From the NCBI RefSeq assembly GCF_009389715.1, contig NC_052399.1, positions 7,442,585 to 7,506,584 on the forward strand: DNA of 64,000 nucleotides. The letters run 5' to 3'. The position numbers and the translations under genes are program-made. The DNA is from Phoenix dactylifera (taxonomy: Eukaryota; Streptophyta; Magnoliopsida; Arecales; Arecaceae). The notes under the pieces were generated by a model, which saw only the letters and a program-made list of their open reading frames with translations, ran no database searches and had not been told where the DNA came from. Of this stretch, positions 21,800-31,633 are shown one piece after another; positions within the stretch are counted from its first letter, which is position 1, and each line of letters begins with the position of its first letter.

Positions 21800-22395
21800 A
21801 TCTCTCCCTTTTTGATGATAACAAAACATTGAGTATATGTAAGGTGAATTGCACAATAAACAATCAAATAAAATCCATAAATGAATTCAAATGTCTGGTA
21901 ATTCAATTTATCCAAGCTTGAAAGGAGTGAAACAATAAATTTCGGAGTTAAAGCTCCCCCTTTCATTTGGAATTATATAAGCCTTCATATCATGCATTTA
22001 ATTGTTTGGCTTATATATAATTAATGATTTAGCTTTCTTAAAATTTCAGATTCTCCCCCTCAACATATGCATTCTACTTTGTTTTGATTCTTTGAATTTC
22101 CTTTTAATGCTTTGAAGTTTTTGAACTGAAATTTTGGTTTTTAGAGAAAAAATCTGTCAATTTGTTTTTGAGTAGGATTCAGCTAATCTCCAAATATCCC
22201 TTGAATAGATTCTGGAGATTACTCCATTAGGAGCCCCAAAAGAGAGATAATGAGCCTCGAGGTACCGAATCCAGTCAGAACAAATTTGTGTGTTTTAAGA
22301 GTTTATCTTTTTATTGATTTCCATTGATTCCTTTTACATATTTTATACATATTTTTTCTTTTACATATTTTATACATATTTCTCCCCCTTTTTGT
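21800..22395 (-). promoter_or_regulatory. Polypurine tract and repeated PPT-like tracts next to the 3' LTR
   Basis: Immediately beside the LTR the minus strand reads AAAAAGGGAGAGAT (21800-21813), a good polypurine tract for plus-strand priming. Further purine tracts of the same type occur at about 21953-21965 (AAAGGGGGAGC), 22051-22060 (AGGGGGAGAA) and 22381-22393 (AAAAAGGGGGAGA). Two of the four are followed by similar TGATGATAACAAAAC or TGTCATCATATC text. Multiple PPT copies upstream of the 3' LTR are reported for Sireviruses. Confidence 0.75.
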
Positions 22396-22563
22396 CATCA
22401 TATCAAAAAGGAGGTAAACAGAACACACAATCAAACATAGATCAAAAGGCACATTATTGAAGAAAAATGCGGCTACTCATTGTATTAATTTGTATGTAAG
22501 TACATTTCAGAATACAATAAGTAACGTAAAGCAATACATGTCAAAGCAAAATACAAAAAGTAG

Positions 22564-24110
22564 CTACGGTCTCCTCGAGGATGTAGATCCTCCTCTCGAG
22601 GATGTATCTCCTCCTCTCGAGGATGTGACTCCTCCTCTCGAGGATGTGGCTCCTCCTCTCGAGGATGTATCTCCTCGAGGCATGCGCTCCACGAGTGATT
22701 GGACCGCATTGGTCACGTTCTCTAGCTGGCGAATGATGGCCTGGATGGCCCTGCTCTGTGTCGTATCCAGCTCAAGTACTGACTTCTGCAGTCCGTCCAG
22801 CTTGTCGATGAGCACATTCGACAAGCGCTCGGCCCCTGCGGTGGTGGTGGACATGTCACGGCCGATGTCATCCCGCATCCGTCGAGTGGTGCTCGTGACC
22901 TCACTCATGCTGTGGAACTGGGCCTGTATCAAGGTCCTCATGTTGTATATCTCTTACCGCACCTCAGCCGTCATGTCTGTCACGGCTGTCAGGGAAGGGA
23001 CCAATGCGGAAGATGTGGGCGCAGGAGAGGGAGTAGGCACCGAACCTCGGAGCTCCCGAAGCAACTCATCCCTCAGATCTCGAACTATCTCCTGCCGCAG
23101 CTCCCGGAGCTGCTCAGAATCAATCCCTCCATGGATGGTGGAGCCGAGGAGGAAGGTCCAGCGGAGGTGGTAGGAGCAGGAGTGGATGGAAGATCTGGTA
23201 AGTCTGGAAAGTCAGAGTCTGGCTCAGGACTGGGGGAAGGTCTGGTGGTCTGTGTGGTGAGGGAAGACTTCCTAACCCAGATCCCCTCTCTCTTCCGAAA
23301 CCCCATCCTGTGTAGGGTCCCTGCACGCGTGCGATCAGTCCATCGCAATGCGCGAAAGGGTTCCCCCTCAGGAATGGGAATCTCGTACTCCCTAAACAGA
23401 AGAGTGAATAGCATGCCGTATGGGAGGGTGAGCCTAGGTCTATCTAGGGGCTCACACAGATACCTATAGATGAGTTTGGGGAAGTTGATTGGAGTGTCCT
23501 GAAGAATATAAAACATCAGAGCTAGGTCTCTCTCATTTACAAAATCAAATCTCCCTGTCTTAGGAAAGATGGACCTAGACAATATACTCAAGAGGATCCG
23601 CACCTCAATCGGTAGTGAGCTAGCGGATACCTCGTCTAGAGGTGACTGGGGTGGATGCCCTAGAACGGCCGTAAGGGCCTCAACCCTGTCCTCAGGGTGT
23701 GTGGGAGCCACCCCTACTTGTGGAAGGTGGAGGATGTGGGCAATGAGATCCTCCGTAACGAACAGAGGGACACCGGCTACTGTGCCCTCGATACCCCCAT
23801 CTCCCCGATGGACGGTACCGTAAAACTCTCTAACAAGGCCAGGGTAAGTGGGGAGGTCTAATGTAAGGAAAAACTCTAAGCCCTGGACCCTAAGCCTATC
23901 ACCTATGGTGAACCCTTCCCGGGAGAGATAGTCGAAGTCGACATATCTCCCGGTGGTGACGGCCTTCCCGGCCAATGGCCTCACGGGAACCGCCCTAGGC
24001 GGGGAACGAGCCGGAGGTGGTGGCCTCGCGGGATCGTGCCGCGCCTTGGAGCGCCGCTCGGGACCGGCCTCGGGTCGGGACCTCTTCCGGACTACGGTCT
24101 TACGCGGCAT
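22564..24110 (-). pseudogene. Sirevirus third ORF (env-position ORF), broken by a frameshift and a stop
   Basis: This ORF lies between pol and the 3' LTR. It starts at 24110 with a basic Arg/Pro-rich stretch (MPRKTVVRKRSRPEAG). A folded domain follows at about residues 45-290 (FLTLDLPTYPGLVREFY, GVPLFVTEDLIAHIL, FDFVNERDLALMFYIL), of the kind annotated in plants as a putative transposon protein. After that come a Pro/Ser-rich linker and a coiled-coil tail ending in 7-residue SRGGxTS repeats. The first frame ends at 23085. The coiled-coil part continues in another frame after an apparent one-base shift near 23130, then meets a stop near 22952, and the tail is open from 22941 to 22564. I see no clear membrane anchor, so the envelope label used for this position is not supported here. 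Confidence 0.7.
22571..22678. repeat. 21 bp coding tandem repeat, about five units
   Basis: CCTCCTCTCGAGGATGT plus four variable bases repeats every 21 bp. On the minus strand it encodes RGGxTSS heptads at the C-terminus of the third ORF. Each unit contains the palindrome CTCGAG. Variation is confined to the one variable residue (D, A or V). Confidence 0.9.
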
Positions 24111-24359
24111 AATGACCTAGACGGGATAAAAAAAAACTAAAGGACAGAGAAAGGTCGACGGAGAAGGCTTGGGACCGACCGTGGACGACCTAGGAAGGGA
24201 TGAAAACCCAAAGACCGGTGAAGAATCGATTGGAAAAAGCCTTGGGAAGGATTGGGGACGACCTAGGAGTCGGCTCTAGGGCTTGTGAACAGTGGCGGCT
24301 TGAGAAAGAAGTGTTTTCGAAACGACAAATCTAGGGTTAAAAAGTCGGATCCCGACTGC

Positions 24360-24514
24360 GAGTCGACTCGACCTCGAGTCGACTCCAGAATATGCGTGAG
24401 TCGACTCTCCTTATGTGCCTGTAGACCTCGAGTCGACTCCCGACTATATGTGAGTCGACTCCCCCTCTGCTGCCATTTATGCGAGTCGACTCCCGCAAAT
24501 GCGCGAGTCGACTC
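24360..24514. repeat. Internal array of seven GAGTCGACTC palindromes, opposite flank polarity
   Basis: Seven exact palindromes lie in 155 bp between the end of pol and the third ORF. On the plus strand the flanks are CG before and CC after, the reverse complement of the LTR form (GG before, CG after). A degenerate copy (GAGCCGACTC) follows at about 24522. The spacers are 10-20 bp. The position, about 250 bp upstream of the third ORF start, would suit an internal regulatory region. Confidence 0.9.
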
Positions 24515-24705
24515 CCCCTTAGGAGCCGACTCTGAAACTTACTCGAGTCGTCTCTAACTTTGGCACGCACCTAAAAATCATGCTTCGTTTGTGCCAAACG
24601 AGGGAAAATCACTAAATTAAGATCTGATTTGATGATCATTGAAGAGAAACTCTATTTTAACCACAAACTAATCATCAAAATCAATGAATCTAGTGGAAAC
24701 TACCA

Positions 24706-27700
24706 CTAGGATGGATCAATCACTCCTAATCCCCTCCTAAGCACACTAAACCTCTCTTCACTTAGGGGTTTTGTAAAAATATCTGCTAATTGATCATCAG
24801 TACAAACAAATTGGAGTGTCACATCACCATTCAATACATGATCTCTTATGAAGTGATGTCGTATCTCAATATGTTTAGTTCTTGAATGCTGAATTGGATT
24901 TTTAGTTAGATTAATGGCACTTGTATTATCACAATTAATGGAAATTTTATCTTGTTTAATGCCATAATCTTCTAGTTGTTGTTTAATCCACAAGATTTGA
25001 GCACAACAACTCCCGGCTGCAACATATTCAGCTTCAGCAGTAGATAATGCAACCGAGTTTTGTTTCTTGCTAAACCATGAGATAAGGTTTTCTCCTAGAA
25101 ATTGACACGACCCGCTGGTACTTTTTCTATCAAGCTTACATCCAGCGAAGTCTGAATCTGTGTATCCTATTAAGTTTAGGCTAGATTCTTTAGAGTACCA
25201 TAGCCCTATATTCTTAGTTCCTATTAAATATTTAAAAATTCTCTTAACTGCAACTAGATGTGATTCTTTAGGATTAGCCTGATATCTAGCACATATGCAA
25301 ACACTAAACATAATATCAGGTCTACTTGCAGTAAGATACAATAAGGATCCTATCATACCTCGATACAGTTTCTGATATACAGATTTACCTGATTCATCTT
25401 GGTCTAATTTGCATGATGAACTCATGGGGGTGCTGATTGATTTGTTTCCCTCCATATCAAACTTCTTGAGCATCTTCTTGATATATTTGGCTTGATGGAT
25501 GAAGATGCATCCTTCAGATTGTTTGATTTGGAGTCCAAGGAAGTAAGTCAGCTCTCCCATCATGCTCATCTCAAATTCACTCTGCATCAAGTTAGCAAAT
25601 TCTTCGCCGAGACGATTGTTAGTAGCACCGAAAATAATATCATCAACATAAATCTGTACTAACAGCATATCTTGGTTTTTCTTTTTCAGAAATAGAGTTG
25701 TATCTACATTACCCCTAGAGAACTCATGTTCTAATAGGAATTTGCTAAGTCTCTCATACCATGCTCTAGGTGCTTGTTTCAAACCATAAAGTGCTTTGTT
25801 CAATTTATAAACATGATTAGGGTATTGATGATTTTCAAAACTAGGAGGTTGTTCTACATATACCTCCTCATTAATATACCCATTTAAAAATGCACTTTTT
25901 ACATCCATTTGAAATAGTTTGAAGTCCTTAGAGCATGCATATGCTAATAATAGTCTAATAGCCTCAAGTCTAGCTACAGGAGCAAAGGTTTCATCAAAAT
26001 CTATACCTTCTTCTTGATTATAACCCTTTGCTACTAGTCTAGCCTTATTCCTTATAACAGTTCCATTTTCATCAAGTTTATTTTTATAAATTCATTTAGT
26101 ACCTATAATTGGATATTCAGAAGGTCTCTCAACTAGATTCCACACTTTGTTTCTAGTAAATTGGTTTAGTTCTTCTTGCATTGCATTTATCCAATTTACA
26201 TCATTTTCGGCTTCTTCTATATGTTTGGGCTCAAAGTGTGAGACAAAAGCTAGATGGTTATTCAAATTCCTAAGGGATGCTCTAGTCCTAACCGGTTGAG
26301 ATGGATCATCTAGAATTAGTTCCTTAGGATGCCCGTGAGCATACCTCCAAGCTTTAGTTAGCCCATGATCCACAATAGCCTCTTGGCTTGATGATGCTCC
26401 TTCACTCAACTTTTGATTATCATCTTGTAATGCCATCTCATCTATCTTTTCTTCAAGAATTTCAACATCATCATCAAAATTATCTTTCTTACTCGAGGAG
26501 ATGTCACTAGAATCATCAAATACAACATGTATAGATTTTTCTATAACTAAGGTTCTTTTGTTAAAGACTCTATAGGCTTTGCTAGTTGTAGAGTAGCCTA
26601 AGAAAATTCCCTCATCAGATTTAGAGTCAAATTTACCTAGATTATCTTTCCCATTATTATGAACAAAACACCTACATCCAAAAGCATGAAAGTAATTAAC
26701 TTTTGGTTTTCTGTTTTTCCAAAGTTCATAAGGTGTTTTCTTTATGATGGGTCTCAATAGAACTCTATTTAATATATGACAAGAAGTATTAATGGCTTCT
26801 CCCCAAAAGTACTTAGGGAGGTTACTTTCACATAACATAGTTCTAGCCATTTCCTCTAGAGTTCTATTTTTCCTCTCCACAACTCCATTTTGTTGTGGTG
26901 TCCTAGGTGCAGAAAAATTATGGGTTATCCCCTTTTTACTACAAAATTCCTCAAATGACTGATTTTCGAATTCGGTACCATGGTCACTTCTAATAGCTAT
27001 TACTGAGGTATCTCTAGCATTGGTTACTTCTTTATGGAATTTCTTAAAAACAGAAAATGCTTGATCCTTATGTGCTAGGAACATGACCCATGTGTACCTA
27101 GAATAATCATCTACAATAACTAGACCATATTTATTTCCACCTAGGCTTGTTGTTTTAGTTGGTCCGAATAGGTCCATGTGTAATAATTCTAGAGGCCTAG
27201 AGGTAGAGACACATTTTATGGATTTAAATGAGTTCCTAGATTGTTTGCCAAATTGACATGCTTCACATATTTTGTTCTTTTCAAATTTTAATTTTGGCAA
27301 ACCTATCACGGAATCTCTTTTAACTAGTTTAGTTATTGTGTCCATGCTTGCATGACCTAACTTACGGTGCCACAACCAACTAGCATCATTATCCTTAGTT
27401 TCATTAACAACTAGACATTGGTTATGTTTTGCAAGATCTTCAAGGTCTACAATATATACATTTCCTCGTCTAATTCCTTTAAAAACTAAACTATTATCAT
27501 TAGGGTTTGTTATAATGCATAGTGATGGTTTAAACATAACATCATACCCTTTATCACATAATTGACTAATGCTTAATAAGTTATGCTTAAGACCATCAAC
27601 ATATCTAACATTATCAATATAAGTAGAAGGGGTGATTTGAACTTTACCAATACCAATGATGTGACCTTGGTTGTTGTCTCCAAAAGTCACAGCACCTCCC

Positions 27701-27810
27701 TTCTTAGCTTCAAGGGTGAAAAATTGATCCTTGTCACCCGTCATGTGTCTTGAGCAGCCACTGTCCAAGTACCAGCAGTTTTTGTTGACCTTGGCTGCAA
27801 GACACTCCTA
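24706..27810 (-). pseudogene. Ty1/copia pol: protease, integrase, reverse transcriptase, RNase H; one nonsense codon
   Basis: The frame runs from just after the stop near 27813 to 24706. Domains in order are the aspartic protease active-site block (WYLDSGCSRHMTGD near 27775), a gag-pre-integrase zinc region (WHRKLGHAS, CEACQFGKQ), and the integrase core (LHMDLFGPT, SDHGTEF, QQNGVVERKNRTLEEMART). Then come reverse transcriptase ([41 protein letters not shown]) and RNase H ([39 protein letters not shown]). The only break is an in-frame TGA at 26094-26092, where the family has Trp. The pol frame is offset by one base from gag, with a gag stop at 27821. Most functional motifs are intact. Confidence 0.93.
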
Positions 27811-27820
27811 CACAAGTAGA

Positions 27821-29602
27821 TCATATAATCTTAGGTACCCAAGTTTTCTTGGGTCCTTCATGGTTAGTCAAGTTGGTTCCTTTTGGAACCCATACCCTTT
27901 TAATTTTTCTTTTTGTTTTACTTTTCCTATAGTCACATACATTTGCCTTATGTCCTATAGTCCCACAACAAAAGCAGGTTATTTTCTTAGTTTTAGTTTC
28001 CCCAGCTTTAACAAAGAAGTTACTAAGAAGTTTTTGTTTATTTCTTGGTTTATACCCTAAACCCGCTTTATTAAATACTGCTCGTTGACTATTGAGTATC
28101 ATATTTAACTTTTCAGAGCTATATGTAAATTTTTCAACTAAGGGTTTGTATTTGTTAAGTTCTTTAGTTAGTGTTTGATTTTCTGCTTTTAGATCATTAA
28201 GTTCTTTTGTGAGATCCTTATTTAAGATTTGTTTATGTTTTTTAAGTTCTGAAAATTCCTTAGTTAGTTTTTCATTATCTTTAGTTAAGGTATTAGTCTT
28301 TTGAGTTAAAAGTTGGTTGCTTGTCTTAAGTTCTATATTTTCTTTGGTGATTAAATCCTTATCCTTAACTAATTTATCGTATTTATGTAGGTATGATTGA
28401 TAAGCTATTTTTAGTTCTTTATTCTTAAGATTTATTGCCTTATATTCTATCATTAATTCATTAAATGCATCATAAAGTTCATTAAAAGAAAAATCAAGAT
28501 GCGTGTCGGAAGTTACCTCATTTTCATTGGCCATGAAGCAGAAATTGGCCTTCTCTTCTTGTTCATCATCTGATGAAGAGGATAATGAATCGGAGTCGGA
28601 TAGTGTTGTGACAGGAGCCTTCTTCTTCTTGTACTTGCTCCCCTTTTTCAGTAAAGGGCACTCAGCTCTTATGTGACCCGGCTTCTTGCACTCGTAACAC
28701 CCAATCCCCTCATTTTCCCTTTCCTTACCTTTGTCCTTGCGGTAGGAATTAGAGGGGCCTCTCCTTTGATGATAGGACTTCTTGTGGTTGATGAATTTTC
28801 TGAATTTGCGCACAAGAAGTGCCTCACCATCATCTTCCTCATGTTCTTCTTCTTCACTGCTGCTACTGCAAGATAAGTCCTTGTTAGATGAAGTAGATTT
28901 TAGAGCTATTACCTTTTTCTTATGGGAGGACTCTTCCTCGTTGTGTTGTTTCATGGTTAGCTCGTGCGTCATTAGGGATCCAAGAAGCTCCTCAAGTGGT
29001 AATTTGTTCAGGTCCTTGGCTTCTTGGATTGCGGTCACTTTAGCTTCCCATGACCTTGGTAGACACCGAAGGATTTTCCTGACAAGCTCACTGTTAGTAT
29101 AGTTCTTGCCAAGGCTTTTTAGGCCATTGACAATATCAGTAAACCTAGTAAACATGCATGTAATTGTTTCATTAGAATCCATTTTAAATAGTTCATATTT
29201 ATGAACCAAAATATTTATTTTGGATTCTTTGACTTGATTCGTGCCCTCATGGGTCACTTCAAGTCTGTCCCAAATCTCTTTTGCAGAATTGCAAGTAGAG
29301 ACCCTATTGAATTCATTTCTATCTAAGGCACAATAAAGCACATTCATAGCTTTAGAGTTTAGTTGTGCCTTTCTCATGTCATGTTCATCCCAATCCTTTT
29401 CTAGTTTGGGTACCGTGACACCCTCTACATATATGGATGGGATGTATGGCCCATTTACTACAATGGTCCACATCTCATAGTCTTGGGCTTGGATGAATAT
29501 TCTCATCCTAGCCTTCCAATATGAGTAGTCGGATCCATTAAAGAATGGGGGTCTTTGGGTGGACTGACCCTCAATGTGGGAAGATCCAAATAGGGTTGTC
29601 AT
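27821..29602 (-). CDS. Sirevirus gag (nucleocapsid polyprotein)
   Basis: The 593-residue frame starts 35 bp from the primer-binding site. An N-terminal copia gag domain (about 15-230; YWKARMRIFIQAQD, AKEIWDRLEVTHEGT, LVRKILRCLPRSWEAKVTAI) is followed by an acidic Ser/Glu stretch and a CCHC zinc knuckle (CYECKKPGHIRAEC, about 305-318). A long Lys/Glu/Leu coiled coil (about 375-500) comes next, then a second CCHC knuckle (CFCCGTIGHKANVC). A two-knuckle gag with an extended coiled coil is typical of Sireviruses. It forms the virus-like particle and packages RNA. The frame ends WVPKII at a stop where the polyprotein would normally be expected to continue towards protease. Confidence 0.9.
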   Translation of the reverse strand: MTTLFGSSHIEGQSTQRPPFFNGSDYSYWKARMRIFIQAQDYEMWTIVVNGPYIPSIYVEGVTVPKLEKDWDEHDMRKAQLNSKAMNVLYCALDRNEFNRVSTCNSAKEIWDRLEVTHEGTNQVKESKINILVHKYELFKMDSNETITCMFTRFTDIVNGLKSLGKNYTNSELVRKILRCLPRSWEAKVTAIQEAKDLNKLPLEELLGSLMTHELTMKQHNEEESSHKKKVIALKSTSSNKDLSCSSSSEEEEHEEDDGEALLVRKFRKFINHKKSYHQRRGPSNSYRKDKGKERENEGIGCYECKKPGHIRAECPLLKKGSKYKKKKAPVTTLSDSDSLSSSSDDEQEEKANFCFMANENEVTSDTHLDFSFNELYDAFNELMIEYKAINLKNKELKIAYQSYLHKYDKLVKDKDLITKENIELKTSNQLLTQKTNTLTKDNEKLTKEFSELKKHKQILNKDLTKELNDLKAENQTLTKELNKYKPLVEKFTYSSEKLNMILNSQRAVFNKAGLGYKPRNKQKLLSNFFVKAGETKTKKITCFCCGTIGHKANVCDYRKSKTKRKIKRVWVPKGTNLTNHEGPKKTWVPKII

Positions 29603-29635
29603 TTTGATCTTTTACTCTTGGGTGGAAGAGTTTAG

Positions 29636-29647
29636 GCTCTGATACCA
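29636..29647 (-). promoter_or_regulatory. Primer-binding site (initiator tRNA-Met)
   Basis: The minus strand reads TGGTATCAGAGC, complementary to the 3' end of plant initiator tRNA-Met. It lies two bases (AG) after the end of the 5' LTR, which fixes the element's orientation. Confidence 0.95.
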
Positions 29648-29649
29648 CT

Positions 29650-31628
29650 TGTTGCCCAGATAGACAACCCAAGAGGAGGGGGTGAATTGGGTTTTAAAAT
29701 AATTTAGATATTTAAAACGTTGTGGATGACTAATTAAAACTATTGCAAGTTGTTTAATTAAATGCTATGTGCTGTGAGTGATAAGAGAGGAAGAAGAAGA
29801 GAGACAATCAAACACAAACACCAAGTTTTATAGTGGTTCGGAGCTAACCCTTGCTCCTACGTCCACTCCCCAAGTCTCACTTGGGAATTCACTATAACCC
29901 CCTTGGATTACAGCCGGTTGTTTTCCAAGCTCACAACCAAACTTGTTGTTTTACGAGCTCACAACGAACTCGGTCGGTTTTCCCAGGCTCACCGACTAGA
30001 ACCACCCCGATTGTTTTCCCGGGATCACAATCAAACCCTTACACACGTTGGTTTTAATAACTAGGCTCACCAACTAACCTCTATACCCTTGATTCAATCC
30101 CCCGATTGAATCAAGCAAATACAAGTTGTAAATAGAATAGACAAACAGAAAAACAAGCTTCTCAAAAGCAGATGAAAGACAATATAATCTAAAAGGAGTT
30201 TAGAAGCCCTCAAACGCTTTTAAGTGGAGAAAAAGAATGGCTTCTTAAACTTCGGTCTCCTCTTGAATGTGTAGTCGACTTGAATGCAGGAGGAGCTTCT
30301 TTAATTGCTGGGAAGATGTAGGTGGATGCAGTAAATGCAGATCTTCCCTTTTTCTCGTTGAAGAACAAGTTGCAGAGTTGAATGCTTGAATACTTGGAGT
30401 GGAATGGTTGTTTTTCTGCCTTGCTACAGTCCTCTGTGGCTATTTAAACCAACCCCCACGGAAACTAGCCGTTAGAGAGCTTTTTCTGCTCGTTCTGCAC
30501 ACTCTGTACAGTCTGACAATGTGTCCGTTGGTGGATTGGAGTCGACTCGCGCGATCAGGAGTCGACTCGTCTGTAGCGGGAGTCGACTCATACTTTTCCG
30601 GAGTCGACTCTGCAACTGTTCCAGATTTGAATTAAAGTTGCCTTCGCGACTAGGAGTCGACTCGTCTTGACCCAGAGTCGACTCGCCAACTTCTGGAGCT
30701 GACTTGGCTTTCTCGGAGTCGGCTCATCCCATGAAGTCCGTGGACGTATTTTTGAATTTGGTCCACTCGAGTCGACTCGACTGTCCTGGGAGTCGACTCG
30801 GCGCTCAGAGCCCGAACTCCCTATCTTCTGTCTTTTGGCTCGTCCAGTCTTGGAGTCGACTCGAGCTTCCTCGGAGTCGACTCGGCTCTCAGTTTCCGAA
30901 ACTTGGTCTTCTGCCCTTTTGATGTGAAGCTGCCTTGGAGTCGACTCTAGCTGTCTGGGAGTCGACTCGAATTTCAGAGGCAGTAACTTGGTCTTCTGTC
31001 TTCTTTGTGGTCGCGGAGTCTCGGAGTCGACTCGCGTAATGCGGGAGTCGACTCGAATCTCAGAGTCCAGAATCTGCCCTCTGACTTTTTCTTTGTGTAC
31101 TGCTGAGAGTCGACTCTTGCTGTCTTTGGAGTCGACCTGCCAACCATCGGAGTCGACTCGCGTTCCACTGGAGTCGACTCGAATCTCAGACCCGAAAACT
31201 GCTCTCTGACTTTTTCTTTGTATTCCTCTTGGAGTCGACTCTTACTACCCTGGAGTCGACTCGGTGAACATCGGAGTCGACTCGCACACTTCGGGAGTCG
31301 ACTCATTGACAGGTTCTGAGTTGAAGCTTTCTGTTCGTCTGTCTGTTCTCAGTCGGAGTCGACTCGTACTGATCCGGAGTCGACTCGAGCTCGTGCCAGT
31401 GAACTTGATACGCTTGGAGTCGACTCGTGATACTCTGGAGTCGACTCGAGTCTCAGACTTTGGTTCAAGCTGACTTCTTAACTTATCCAAAAACTATGAA
31501 CCAAGTCTTGAGACACTTAGACAAGATTTTCACTGAAACACTTAATTGAATTCATTAGTAAACAAGAAATATACTCAAATGCTTTGAGCTCATCAAAATC
31601 AAATAGGGTTTTAATCAATCACTCCACA
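29650..31628 (-). repeat. Right (5') LTR of the Sirevirus element
   Basis: TG...CA ends, 1979 bp, nearly identical to the left LTR. It drives the element's genomic transcript leftward. The predicted TATA (GGTTTAAATAGCC) is at about 30440-30450. The conserved block GGTTCGG...CCTACGTCCAC on the U5 side is shared with the LTR at 32584. Confidence 0.95.
30539..31447. repeat. Array of 25 GAGTCGACTC palindromes in the right LTR
   Basis: Same array as in the left LTR, with 25 exact copies in 909 bp. The extra intact copy (near 30937) corresponds to the GTTGAC copy in the left LTR. Another (near 31295) keeps the palindrome but has a mutated flank (CTCA where the left LTR has CTCG). Both differences are transitions at CpG sites. 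Confidence 0.95.
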
Positions 31629-31633
31629 AAAGG

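Larger units (their letters stand above)
19819..31628 (-). mobile_element. Sirevirus-type Ty1/copia retrotransposon, 11.8 kb, full-length
   Basis: The element has two long LTRs (1981 and 1979 bp) with TG...CA ends and a perfect 5 bp target duplication AAAGG (19814-19818 and 31629-31633). It has a tRNA-Met primer site next to the right LTR and purine tracts next to the left LTR, so it reads on the minus strand. The order is gag with two zinc knuckles and a long coiled coil, protease, integrase, reverse transcriptase and RNase H, then a third ORF before the 3' LTR. Long LTRs, copia domain order, an extra ORF after pol and several purine tracts are hallmarks of the Sirevirus (SIRE/Maximus) lineage. 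By eye I count about 15 differences between the LTRs, under 1 percent, so the insertion is young. Each coding module carries at least one disabling lesion or frame break, so this copy is probably nonautonomous now. Confidence 0.95.

Noticed and set aside
22457..23173. 238-residue plus-strand ORF.
   Set aside because: It is a shadow of the minus-strand third ORF of the Sirevirus and its 21 bp repeats.
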